Assembly (NCBI GenBank): GCA_021286855.1
Contig: JAJTBO010000007.1
Location: 87,781 to 151,780 of the forward strand
Reading direction: 5' to 3'
Origin: Hyphomicrobiales bacterium
GTDB lineage: Bacteria; Pseudomonadota; Alphaproteobacteria; Rhizobiales; Ancalomicrobiaceae
DNA length: 64,000 nt
Part shown: positions 18,721 to 26,960 of the stretch, piece after piece
Position numbering within the stretch: position 1 is the first letter of the stretch
Layout of the letters: the number at the start of each line of letters is the position of its first letter
Translations under genes and position numbers: made by a program
Notes under the pieces: generated by a model
What the model was told of the DNA's origin: nothing
Database searches by the model: none
What the model saw: only the letters and a program-made list of their open reading frames with translations

Positions 18721-18750
18721 TCGGTTCCCCCGACATCCGAGCGATGGAAC

Positions 18751-18801
18751 GTCACCCGGGGCGCGCCCCGGGTGACCCCTTCTCCCGCGAGGGGAGAAGG
18801 G
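18751..18801. repeat. Tandem palindromes (RIME1-like unit) after urtA
   Basis: A perfect 26-base palindrome (18751-18776, half-site GTCACCCGGGGCG) is followed directly by a second stem, CCCTTCTCCC / GGGAGAAGGG with a five-base loop (18777-18801). The second stem matches palindrome I of the RIME1-type repeat at 54.37 kb. The pair could end or slow transcription or protect the urtA 3' end. Confidence 0.75.
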
Positions 18802-18954
18802 CGGCCGCATCCCGCGGTCGAACCCGAAATCCCGATGCCCTCTCTCGAGACGGCGTCGCCCGACGGGAAGCGAGATCGACGATGCCGGCCCACATTGGTT
18901 GTGACCTACCCTCTCGATCCGACCGGCGAGACGTGAAGGCGCCCCCATCCGGCC

Positions 18955-18977
18955 CTCTCCCCCTTCGAGGGGGAGAG
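18955..18977. repeat. Palindromic repeat in the urtA-urtB gap
   Basis: CTCTCCCCCT and AGGGGGAGAG are perfect inverted arms around a TCG loop. CATCCGGCC just to the left resembles the flank of a RIME-type unit in inverted orientation. It is the second of three such structures between urtA and urtB. Confidence 0.7.
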
Positions 18978-19048
18978 ACGGAGAGAGGGGGACGAGGCTC
19001 CGCCTCGATCGCCCGAACGCGCGAAACGTCGATCCCCCCCCTCCCCAA

Positions 19049-19071
19049 CCCTCCCCCTCGAGGGGGGAGGG
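19049..19071. repeat. Palindromic repeat at the 5' edge of urtB
   Basis: CCCTCCCCC and GGGGGGAGGG flank a TCGA centre, giving a near-perfect inverted repeat. It sits immediately before the codons for the hydrophobic leader of UrtB and leaves no ATG, GTG or TTG in frame between the repeat and that leader. Confidence 0.7.
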
Positions 19072-19118
19072 AGCAGCGCCCTCGCCGCTTCGCCGCCGCG
19101 CTCTTCTTCGCCGTCGCC

Positions 19119-20678
19119 ATGCTCTTCGGCGCGGTTCTTCCGGCCGCCGCTCAGGACATCTCCGCCGCTCTCGTCAAACTGACCGCCGACGGCTACGCCG
19201 ACACCGCCGAAGCGATCGGCGACCTCGCGACCTCGGGTCATCCGCGCGCCGCGGTCATCGTCCAGGCGATCGCCGACAAGACCCTCGAATTCGACGCCGC
19301 CACCAAGACGGTGGCGATCCGAGACGGCGGCAAGGTCGTCGACGCAGCGACCGGCGACGCGATCGCCGCCCCGCCCGCCGGCCTCTCGCCCGTCCGCGTC
19401 AACAACCGCGTCCGATCGGCCATTTCGGCCGCCATGGGCGCGCTGACGCTGATGTCGCCCGATCCGGCGAAGCGACGCGACGCGGCGGACGCCGTCTTCA
19501 AGTCGCGCGACCAGGGCGCGCTCGCGACCCTCGACGCCGCGATCGCCAAGGAGAAGGACGGCGCGATCCGCGAGGCGCTGCGCGTCGCCCGCGCCGCCGT
19601 GATCCTGACCAAGGCCGACGCTTCGGAGACCGACCGCGTCGAAGCCGCCTCGATCGTGCGCGAACGCGGCGATCAGGACGCCGTGTCGCTGCTTCGCTCG
19701 CTGCCCTCCGACACGCCGAAGCGCGTGCAGGACGCCGCCCAGACCGCCGCCAAGGCGATCGAGACGACGCTCGCCCTGTGGGGCGGCGTTCAGAACGCCC
19801 TCTACGGCCTATCGCTCGGCTCGGTGCTGCTGCTCGCCGCGATCGGCCTCGCCATCACCTTCGGCGTGATGGGCATCATCAACATGGCGCACGGCGAGCT
19901 CGTCATGCTCGGCGCCTACACCACGTTCGTCGTCCAGGAGGTGATCCGCTCGCATGCGCCGGCCCTCTTCGACTGGTCGCTCGCCCTCGCCCTGCCGCTC
20001 GCCTTCCTGGTCTCCGGCCTCGTCGGCGTGCTGATCGAACGCACCGTCATCCGCTGGCTCTACGGCCGGCCGCTCGAGACCCTGCTCGCCACCTGGGGCA
20101 TCTCGCTGATCCTGCAACAGGCGGTGCGCACCCTCTTCGGCGCCAACAACCGCGAGGTCGGCGCGCCGAGCTGGATGTCCGGCTCGCTCGATCTCGGGGC
20201 CCTGACGCTGACCACCGGACGCATGTGGATCATGGTCTTCGCCCTGATCGTCTTCCTCGGCCTGATGCTGATCCTGAAGAAGACCGCCGCCGGCCTACAG
20301 ATGCGCGCCGTCACCCAGAACCGCGCCATGGCCTCGGCGATGGGCATCAAGACGCCTTGGGTCGACGCGCTCACCTTCGGGCTCGGCTGCGGCATCGCCG
20401 GCATCGCCGGCGTGGCGCTCTCCCAGATCGACAACGTCTCGCCGAACCTCGGCCAGGGCTACATCATCGACAGCTTCATGGTCGTGGTCTTCGGCGGCGT
20501 CGGCAATCTCTGGGGCACGCTGGTCGGCGCGCTGACGCTCGGCGTCGTCAACAAGTTCCTGGAGCCGGTCGCCGGCGCGGTGCTGGGCAAGATCCTGGTG
20601 CTGGTCTTCATCATCCTGTTCATTCAGAAGCGTCCGCGGGGCCTGTTCGCCCTCAAGGGCCGGGCGGTGGAAGCATGA
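19119..20678 (+). CDS. urtB: Urea ABC transporter permease UrtB
   Basis: UrtB has a periplasmic N-terminal helical domain (~residues 10-205 here: AALVKLTADGYADTAEAIGDLA and following) then a LivH-type permease of about eight helices (GVMGIINMAHGELVMLGAY, GNLWGTLVGALTLGVVNKFLEP). It forms the channel with UrtC. The start is uncertain. The hydrophobic signal sequence (RRFAAALFFAVAMLFGAVLPAAAQ) begins about ten codons before the only nearby ATG at 19119; the next in-frame ATG is at 18882, across a palindromic repeat. The 19119 start gives 519 residues, near family length, but leaves a short leader. It overlaps urtC by ATGA. Confidence 0.9.
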   Translation: MLFGAVLPAAAQDISAALVKLTADGYADTAEAIGDLATSGHPRAAVIVQAIADKTLEFDAATKTVAIRDGGKVVDAATGDAIAAPPAGLSPVRVNNRVRSAISAAMGALTLMSPDPAKRRDAADAVFKSRDQGALATLDAAIAKEKDGAIREALRVARAAVILTKADASETDRVEAASIVRERGDQDAVSLLRSLPSDTPKRVQDAAQTAAKAIETTLALWGGVQNALYGLSLGSVLLLAAIGLAITFGVMGIINMAHGELVMLGAYTTFVVQEVIRSHAPALFDWSLALALPLAFLVSGLVGVLIERTVIRWLYGRPLETLLATWGISLILQQAVRTLFGANNREVGAPSWMSGSLDLGALTLTTGRMWIMVFALIVFLGLMLILKKTAAGLQMRAVTQNRAMASAMGIKTPWVDALTFGLGCGIAGIAGVALSQIDNVSPNLGQGYIIDSFMVVVFGGVGNLWGTLVGALTLGVVNKFLEPVAGAVLGKILVLVFIILFIQKRPRGLFALKGRAVEA

Positions 20679-21814
20679 TCACACACTTCCTCCTGAAGGG
20701 GCTCGACCGCCGCGTCGTCGTCGCCCTCCTGCTGATCCTCGCGGTCGCCGTGCTGGTGCCGGTGCTCAATCTGGTCGTGCCGGAAGGCTCGCCCTTCCAC
20801 GTGCCCACCTACCTCGTCACGCTCTTCGGCAAATACGCGACCTATGCCGCGCTCGCCCTGGCGCTCGATCTGGTCTGGGGCTTCTGCGGCATCCTGTCGC
20901 TCGGCCACGGCGCCTTCTTCGCCCTCGGCGGCTACGCCATGGGCATGTATCTGATGCGCCAGATCGGCACGCGCGGCGTCTACGGCGATCCGATCCTGCC
21001 GGACTTCATGGTCTTCCTGAACTGGAAGAGCCTGCCCTGGTACTGGCACGGCTTCGACCATTTCGCCTTCGCCGCCTTGATGGTGGTGCTCGTGCCCGGG
21101 CTCTTGGCGCTGGTCTTCGGCGGCCTCGCCTTCCGCTCCCGCGTCACCGGCGTCTATCTGTCGATCATCACCCAGGCGATGACCTACGCCCTGCTGCTCG
21201 CCTTCTTCCGCAACGACATGGGCTTCGGCGGCAACAACGGCCTGACCGACTTCAAGGACATCGTCGGCTTCAACGTCCAGGCCGACGGGACGCGCGCCGC
21301 GCTCTTCGCCCTCTCCTGCCTGACGGTGGCGGCGGGGCTGCTGTTCTCGGCCGCGATCGTCCATTCCAAGCTCGGCAAGGTCCTCGTCGCCATCCGCGAC
21401 GCGGAGAGCCGCACCCGCTTCATCGGCTACCGGGTGGCGACCTACAAGACCTTCGTCTTCGTCGTCTCAGCGATGCTCGCCGGCGTCGCCGGAGCGCTCT
21501 ACGTGCCGCAGGTCGGCATCATCAACCCCGGCGAATTCTCGCCCGCCAACTCGATCGAAGCGGTGATCTGGGTGGCGGTCGGAGGCCGCGGCACCCTGAT
21601 CGGCCCGATCGTCGGCGCCCTCGCCGTCAACTGGGGCAAGACCTGGTTCACCGGGGTCCTGCCCGAACTGTGGCTCTTCGCCCTCGGTCTGCTCTTCGTC
21701 CTGGTGACGCTGTTCCTGCCCAAGGGCATCGTCGGCACGATCTCCGACCTCTTCGCTCGCCGTCGCGCCGCCCCGCCGGTCGACCCGACCGCCCAGCCCC
21801 AGCCCGCGGAGTGA
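20675..21814 (+). CDS. urtC: Urea ABC transporter permease UrtC
   Basis: The 379-residue LivM-type permease has about ten helices and the conserved SLGHGAFFALGGYAMGMYLM loop, TGVYLSIITQAMTYALLLAFFRNDMGFGGNNGLTDF-type stretch and the EAVIWVAVGGRGTLIGPIVGA coupling segment. It pairs with UrtB to form the urea channel in the inner membrane. Its ATG overlaps the urtB TGA (ATGA), so the two subunits are translationally coupled. The proline-rich tail ends nine bases before the urtD start. Confidence 0.95.
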   Translation: MITHFLLKGLDRRVVVALLLILAVAVLVPVLNLVVPEGSPFHVPTYLVTLFGKYATYAALALALDLVWGFCGILSLGHGAFFALGGYAMGMYLMRQIGTRGVYGDPILPDFMVFLNWKSLPWYWHGFDHFAFAALMVVLVPGLLALVFGGLAFRSRVTGVYLSIITQAMTYALLLAFFRNDMGFGGNNGLTDFKDIVGFNVQADGTRAALFALSCLTVAAGLLFSAAIVHSKLGKVLVAIRDAESRTRFIGYRVATYKTFVFVVSAMLAGVAGALYVPQVGIINPGEFSPANSIEAVIWVAVGGRGTLIGPIVGALAVNWGKTWFTGVLPELWLFALGLLFVLVTLFLPKGIVGTISDLFARRRAAPPVDPTAQPQPAE

Positions 21815-21822
21815 GAGAGACC

Positions 21823-22584
21823 ATGGCCCACGAGCTCGCCTCCCAGTCCCTGCTCTACCTCGACGACGTCAAGGTCTCCTTCGACGGCTTCAAGGCCCTG
21901 AAGGGCCTCAGCCTCGTCATCGAACCGGGCGAAATGCGCGCCATCATCGGCCCGAACGGCGCCGGCAAGACCACCATGATGGACTGCATCACCGGCAAGA
22001 CCCGGCCCGACGAGGGCGAGGTCCTGTTCGAGGGCGGCTCGATCGACCTGACCGGCCTCGACGAGGCCGCGATCGCCGAACTCGGCATCGGCCGCAAGTT
22101 CCAGAAGCCGACCGTCTTCGAGAGCCACACCGTCGAGGACAACGTCTATCTGGCGCTGAAGGCCGATCGCGGCCCCTTCGCCACCCTGTTCCATCGTCTC
22201 TCCGGGGCCGAGGCCGCCCGCATCGACGAGATCCTGGAGACGGTCCATCTCGCCGAACGCCGCGCCGAATTGGCGAAGAACCTGTCGCACGGCCAGAAGC
22301 AGTGGCTGGAGATCGGCATGTTGCTCGCCCAGGAGCCGAAACTCCTGCTCGTCGACGAACCGGTCGCCGGCATGACCGACGCCGAGACCATGCAGACCGC
22401 GGCGCTCTTGCGGCGGATCCACGCCTCCGGCAAGTCGGTGGTCGTCGTCGAGCACGACATGGCCTTCGTCCGCGAGCTCGGCGTCAAGGTGACGGTGCTG
22501 CACGAGGGCGGCGTGCTCTCGGAAGGGACCATCGACCATGTCGCGAGCGACCCGAAGGTCATCGAAGTCTATCTGGGACGCTGA
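21823..22584 (+). CDS. urtD: Urea ABC transporter ATP-binding protein UrtD
   Basis: The 253-residue LivG-type ATPase has Walker A GPNGAGKT (about residues 46-53), Q-loop region GRKFQKPTVFE, the signature LSHGQKQWLEIGM (UrtD proteins typically have LSHGQKQWLEIG rather than LSGGQQ), Walker B LLLVDEPVAGM and the switch histidine in VVEHDM. It powers urea import with UrtE. GAGAGA lies in the short gap after urtC, and urtE follows three bases after the stop. Confidence 0.95.
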   Translation: MAHELASQSLLYLDDVKVSFDGFKALKGLSLVIEPGEMRAIIGPNGAGKTTMMDCITGKTRPDEGEVLFEGGSIDLTGLDEAAIAELGIGRKFQKPTVFESHTVEDNVYLALKADRGPFATLFHRLSGAEAARIDEILETVHLAERRAELAKNLSHGQKQWLEIGMLLAQEPKLLLVDEPVAGMTDAETMQTAALLRRIHASGKSVVVVEHDMAFVRELGVKVTVLHEGGVLSEGTIDHVASDPKVIEVYLGR

Positions 22585-22587
22585 GCC

Positions 22588-23283
22588 ATGCTGACCGTCG
22601 AAAACGTCGATCTGTTCTATGGCGCGGCGCAGGCCCTGCGCGGCGTCTCCACCACCGCGAAGATCGGCGAGATCACCTGCGTGCTCGGCCGCAACGGCGT
22701 CGGCAAGACCTCGCTGATGCGCGCCATCGTCGGCCAACAGCCGATCGCCAAGGGAAAGATCGCCTGGGAGGGCCGCGACCTCGCCCATGTCGCGCCCTAC
22801 GACCGGGCCCGCGCCGGCATCGCCTTCGTGCCGCAGGGCCGCGAGATCTTCCCGCTGCTGACGGTGGAGGAGAACCTCCAGACCGGCTTCGCCTGCCTGC
22901 CGAGATCCGAGAAGCAGATCCCCGACGAGGTCTTCGAACTCTTCCCCGTGCTCGGCGACATGCTGCGTCGGCGCGGCGGCGATCTTTCAGGAGGTCAGCA
23001 ACAGCAATTGGCCATCGGCCGGGCTCTGGTCACCCGCCCGCGCCTCCTCGTCCTCGACGAACCGACCGAGGGCATTCAGCCCTCGATCATCAAGGACATC
23101 GGCCGTGCGCTCGAATATCTGCGCGGCAAGGGGACGATGGCGATCCTGCTGGTCGAGCAGTATTTCGACTTCGCCCGCGAACTCGCCGACCACTACACGG
23201 TGCTCGATCGCGGCGAAGTGGTGATCGAAGGCGCCAAGGGCGACGTCGACCCGGAAGCGGTCCGGGCGAAGATCGCAGTGTGA
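22588..23283 (+). CDS. urtE: Urea ABC transporter ATP-binding protein UrtE
   Basis: The 231-residue LivF-type ATPase has Walker A GRNGVGKTSLMRA, PQGREIFPLLTVEENL at the Q-loop, the LSGGQQQQLAIGRAL signature, Walker B LLVLDEPTEGIQPSII and the LLVEQYFDFA segment typical of LivF/UrtE. It is the last gene of the urtABCDE operon. In many bacteria urease genes follow urtE; here the next gene is on the opposite strand and unrelated, so urease must be encoded elsewhere. Confidence 0.95.
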   Translation: MLTVENVDLFYGAAQALRGVSTTAKIGEITCVLGRNGVGKTSLMRAIVGQQPIAKGKIAWEGRDLAHVAPYDRARAGIAFVPQGREIFPLLTVEENLQTGFACLPRSEKQIPDEVFELFPVLGDMLRRRGGDLSGGQQQQLAIGRALVTRPRLLVLDEPTEGIQPSIIKDIGRALEYLRGKGTMAILLVEQYFDFARELADHYTVLDRGEVVIEGAKGDVDPEAVRAKIAV

Positions 23284-23307
23284 CCCCCGCCCGCCCTCGC
23301 ATACGTC

Positions 23308-23814
23308 TCAGTGCGGCAGGATCACCGAAAAGATCACGTGCCGCTCCTCCTTGCCGCCCGCCTTGGCGGCGGCGGAGAGCGACGTGTCGTGGCTGACGCC
23401 GGTCAGTCCGACCCGCTCCAGGCGCTTGTCGATCTCGGCCGACGAAACCTTGAGGATCGGCTCGAGATCGGCGATGCGCGCATCGCCCATCGCGCGATAC
23501 ATCGCCATCTGCGGATTGCCGCCGACCCCGCCGAGCTCCATCACGCCGGGAACGGCGAAGGCCAGCGCGGCGACGAGCGATGCGCCGAGCGGCCACATCA
23601 GCCACCCCCGTTTGAAATAGCTGGTCATCGGCAACCAGTTTTTCCACACATGCAGTACGAACGGGATGATCAGCACCATGCTGAGCCACTCGTGCATGCC
23701 ACGAAACGCTGCAGTTCCGACATGGAAGAACAGCGAAATTCCGGAAATCAACGAGATCACGAAGAGACCGGTGGTGAAAGGCGTCGCATAACGATTGACC
23801 ATGTCGCGAAACAT
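23308..23814 (-). CDS. DUF4405 membrane protein (cytochrome b561-like)
   Basis: The 168-residue protein has three membrane helices near residues 12-35, 42-62 and 76-96 and matches the DUF4405 pattern: FVISLISGISLFFHVG, then HEWLSMVLIIPFVLHVWKNW, in which histidines at both helix ends could hold heme, as in small cytochrome b-type proteins. A soluble C-terminal region follows with SSAEIDKRLERVGL and a heat-stable alanine-rich tail, seen in DUF4405 proteins with a DUF4405-associated periplasmic domain. The ATG at 23814 has AAGGAG ten bases upstream. Function is unknown; a role in membrane electron transfer is an inference. Confidence 0.72.
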   Translation of the reverse strand: MFRDMVNRYATPFTTGLFVISLISGISLFFHVGTAAFRGMHEWLSMVLIIPFVLHVWKNWLPMTSYFKRGWLMWPLGASLVAALAFAVPGVMELGGVGGNPQMAMYRAMGDARIADLEPILKVSSAEIDKRLERVGLTGVSHDTSLSAAAKAGGKEERHVIFSVILPH

Positions 23815-24015
23815 GTCGGAAACTCCTTCGAGAAAGACCGTCGAGCGACGGATCGGCGCGTTCGACGTCTCGGGAATACACCCGTCATCGATCACGGCCT
23901 CGTGAATTCGCCGTAATATTTCCCCGCCGCGCCGAACGACGCCGCCCTCGCAGACGAAAAACGCGCGCCGGAGGCCCGGCGCGCGTCGCAATGTCGCAAG
24001 CGAGACGGCGATCGA

Positions 24016-24735
24016 TCAGGGCTTCGGCGCTTCCGCCGGCTTCGCCCCGTCCTGCAGCTTCTTGGCGGCCTCTTCGGCGCGCTTCTGCAGCTCCTGCTGC
24101 AGCTGCTCCTGGTTCTGCTGACCGGCGCTCGGGTCGATGCCCTCGCCTTCGATCGCCTTCTTGAAGGTCGACAGCACGAACGGGAACGACATCGGCTTCT
24201 GCTGGATGTTGAGCGAGGTGACGATCAGGGCCTTGCCCTTCTTCATCTCCTCGATCGACTTGTCGGCGATCTCCATCTCGGCGTAGCAGGCGTTGGGGAA
24301 GCAGATCGTGTACTTCGCCTCCATCTGCTTGCCCTTGTCGATCTGGACGCGCATGCCAGGCTGGATCAGCACCACCGGCGGCACGGCGAGCAGCAGAACC
24401 TTCTTGGCGTCGCCCTCGATGTCGCGCAGCGCCACCGAAGCGACCAACTGGCCTTCGGTCGAGCGCAGCTCCTTGGCGACGAGGCAGACGTTCTTCTTCT
24501 CGGCGTCCTTCGAGCAGATCTTGACCCACGGCAGCGGATCGTCCGCCGCGGCTTCCGGCTTGGCCGGAGCCTCCTTGGCGGGCGCGGGCTTGGCCGCCGG
24601 CTTGGCGGCGGGCGCCGGCGCGGCGGACTGGGCCTGAGCGATCGCCGGAACGGCGACGAGGCCGAAGGCGGCGATCAGAAGGCCCGCGGCGCCGGAGCGC
24701 ATCGTCGAAACCGCACGAAGGAAGTTGTCAGCCAT
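24016..24735 (-). CDS. IalB family invasion-associated periplasmic protein
   Basis: The 239-residue protein has a signal peptide (LLIAAFGLVAVPAIAQAQS), an Ala/Pro/Lys-rich linker (~residues 37-65) and an IalB domain (WVKICSKDAEKKNVCLVAKEL, IQPGMRVQIDKGK, YTICFPNACYAEMEIAD) whose four cysteines in two pairs are the usual disulfide set. It ends with a Gln/Glu-rich coiled-coil-like stretch (QNQEQLQQELQKRAEEAAKKLQ). IalB was named for Bartonella erythrocyte invasion but is widespread in free-living Hyphomicrobiales, where its role is unclear. It is divergent from the binding-protein gene; the 350-base gap shows no further gene or clear motif. Confidence 0.87.
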   Translation of the reverse strand: MADNFLRAVSTMRSGAAGLLIAAFGLVAVPAIAQAQSAAPAPAAKPAAKPAPAKEAPAKPEAAADDPLPWVKICSKDAEKKNVCLVAKELRSTEGQLVASVALRDIEGDAKKVLLLAVPPVVLIQPGMRVQIDKGKQMEAKYTICFPNACYAEMEIADKSIEEMKKGKALIVTSLNIQQKPMSFPFVLSTFKKAIEGEGIDPSAGQQNQEQLQQELQKRAEEAAKKLQDGAKPAEAPKP

Positions 24736-25085
24736 GGAAACCACATCCTCGAAGAAGATCGCATCGTCCCGGGATCTCTCGCCGACCCCGCGACATCGTC
24801 CGCATCTCGCGCACCCGTCGTCCGACCGCCCGCTTCGCGCGCCGTCGGTTCCGGGGGGACATGCCGATCGATCTGGGCGAAACCGTGTCCCGCCCGAGTT
24901 CGTCACGATGCATAGCCTCTCGGCGGCGCGATTTCCAGCCTGCCGAAGGACGAGACCGCGAAGCCTCTCCCACGCTCCCCTCCGCATCCGACTTCCGCGC
25001 GGCGGCCGAGGCTGGCATCCTCGCTGAGATTCGCGGGCGACCATCACGCGCCGCCCGCTCGATTTTCGTGAAGGGAGAGCCGTCC
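24736..25085. other. Divergent intergenic region, no recognisable element
   Basis: The 350 bases between the IalB and binding-protein genes should hold both promoters. An in-frame extension of the binding-protein frame crosses it, but its predicted residues are not signal-peptide-like. I see no inverted repeat, riboswitch or small gene here. Confidence 0.5.
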
Positions 25086-26960
25086 TTGTCGGACCTGCCG
25101 AGGCATCGCGACGCGACCTTGCGCCGGCGTGCGGCGACCGCCTTCGCGCTGGCGGCCGCGCTCCTCTGCGCCCTCGCGCCGGCCGACCTCGCCGCCGCGC
25201 CGCGCCCCGCCATCGCCGCGCACGGCGAACCGGCGCTCCCCCCCGGCTTCGACCATTTCCCCTGGGCCGATCCTTCCGCGCCGAAGGGCGGCCGCATCAC
25301 CCTCGGCGTGGTCGGCTCGTTCGATTCGCTGAACCCCTTCGTCTTCAAGGGCAACGCCGCCTCCGGCCTGCGCTTCGGCGCGGAAGGCTCCGCCAACGTC
25401 TTCGAGAGCCTGATGGAGCGCAGCCTCGACGAACCCTTCACCCTCTACGGGCTCCTCGCCGAGACCATCGACGTCGCCGACGACTATTCCACCGTCGACT
25501 TCCGCCTCCGCCCCGAGGCGCGCTTCTCCGATCGCACGCCGGTGACGCCGGACGACGTCGTCTTCTCCTTCGAGACCCTGCGCGAGAAGGGCCTGCCCTA
25601 CATGCGCGCCAACTATCGCGACGTCGTCGGCGTCGAGAAGCTCGACGCGCGCACCGTCCGCTTCCGTCTGAAGTCGGCCGAAAACCGCGAGCTGCCGCTG
25701 ATCCTCGGCCTGATGCCGATCCTGCCGGCGCACGACTGGGCCGACCGGGAATTCGAGGCGACCCGCATCGATCCGCCGATCGGCTCCGGCCCCTATCGGG
25801 TCGAGGCGGTCGAACCCGGCGCCCGCCTCGCCCTGAAGCGCGATCCCGACTATTGGGGCCGCGATCTTCCCGCCCGCCGTGGCCTCTACAACGCCGACGA
25901 GCTGCGCTGGGAATATTTCCGTGACCTCAACGCCCTCCTCGAGGCCTTCAAGAAGGGCATCGTCGACATCCTCCCCGAGAGCGACCCCAGCCGCTGGTCG
26001 ACGGCCTACGACTTTCCCTCCGTCGAAGAAGGCCGCGTCGTCAAGGAGACCATCGCCCTCGACGTGCCGCGCGGTATGACCGGCTTCGCGCTCAACACCC
26101 GTCGCCCGCTCTTTTCCGACGTCCGCGTCCGCGAGGCGGTGATGCGGCTGTTCGATTTCGAATGGGCCAACCGCAATCTCTATTGGGGCCTCTACCAACG
26201 GCAGGTCGGCTATTTCGACGGCTCCGAGCTCTCCGCCTACGGCCGCCCGGCCGACGCCCGCGAGACGGCGATCCTCGCCCCCTTCCCGAACGCCCTGCCG
26301 CCGGCCTTCCTCGACGGCTCCTGGCGCATGCCGGCGACCGACGGCTCCGGCCGCGATCGCCGCGCGTTGAAGGCCGCCCTCGACCTGCTCGAGGCCGCCG
26401 GCTGGCGCTTCGAAGGCGGCCGCCTCGTCTCGAAGGCGGGCCACCCCTTCTCCTTCGAGATCCTGACCCAGACCCGCGAACAGGAACGCCTCGCCATGGG
26501 CTGGCAGCGCACCCTCGCCGCGCTCGGCATGGAGGCCCGGATCCGCACCGTCGATTCGGCGCAATACGAACTGCGCCGCAAGACCTTCGACTTCGACGCC
26601 ACCATGTGGGTGTGGTCGGCCTCCGCCTCGCCCGGCAACGAGCAGATCCATCGCTGGTCCTCCGCCGCCGCCGACGAGGAGGGCTCGTTCAACCTGCCCG
26701 GGGTGAAGAGCCCGGTGGTCGACGCGGCGATCGCCGCCCTTCTCGCCGCGCGCGACCGGCCGAGCCTCGTCGCCGCCGCCCGCCTGCTCGATCGGGCGTT
26801 GTCCGCAGGTTTCTGGGTCGTTCCGCTGTTTCATCCGCCCGGACAGTGGCTCGCCCACTGGACGCGAATCGAACATCCGCGCAACACTCCGGGATCGGGA
26901 TGGACGCTGCCGGCCTGGTGGGTCCGTCCCGACACGAAGGACGAAGGGGGGAAGTCATGA
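25086..26960 (+). CDS. Extracellular solute-binding protein family 5 (YejA-like)
   Basis: The 624-residue periplasmic protein has a signal peptide (RRRAATAFALAAALLCALAPADLAAAPR) and the family 5 signature region VFESLMERSLDEPFTLYGLLAETI, followed by TPDDVVFSFETLREKG and the FDATMWVWSASASPGNEQIHRW segment of the YejA/microcin-C-peptide group. It should bind a peptide or peptide-like ligand for an ABC importer. No yejBEF-type permease or ATPase genes are next to it, which is unusual. I chose the TTG at 25086 (GGGAGAGCCGTCC upstream) because it puts the signal peptide at the N-terminus. Its TGA overlaps the next ATG (ATGA). Confidence 0.85.
   Translation: MSDLPRHRDATLRRRAATAFALAAALLCALAPADLAAAPRPAIAAHGEPALPPGFDHFPWADPSAPKGGRITLGVVGSFDSLNPFVFKGNAASGLRFGAEGSANVFESLMERSLDEPFTLYGLLAETIDVADDYSTVDFRLRPEARFSDRTPVTPDDVVFSFETLREKGLPYMRANYRDVVGVEKLDARTVRFRLKSAENRELPLILGLMPILPAHDWADREFEATRIDPPIGSGPYRVEAVEPGARLALKRDPDYWGRDLPARRGLYNADELRWEYFRDLNALLEAFKKGIVDILPESDPSRWSTAYDFPSVEEGRVVKETIALDVPRGMTGFALNTRRPLFSDVRVREAVMRLFDFEWANRNLYWGLYQRQVGYFDGSELSAYGRPADARETAILAPFPNALPPAFLDGSWRMPATDGSGRDRRALKAALDLLEAAGWRFEGGRLVSKAGHPFSFEILTQTREQERLAMGWQRTLAALGMEARIRTVDSAQYELRRKTFDFDATMWVWSASASPGNEQIHRWSSAAADEEGSFNLPGVKSPVVDAAIAALLAARDRPSLVAAARLLDRALSAGFWVVPLFHPPGQWLAHWTRIEHPRNTPGSGWTLPAWWVRPDTKDEGGKS

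Noticed and set aside
23284..25085. Urease structural or accessory genes expected after urtE
   Set aside because: The genes after urtE encode DUF4405, IalB and binding-protein homologues; none resembles ureA-G.
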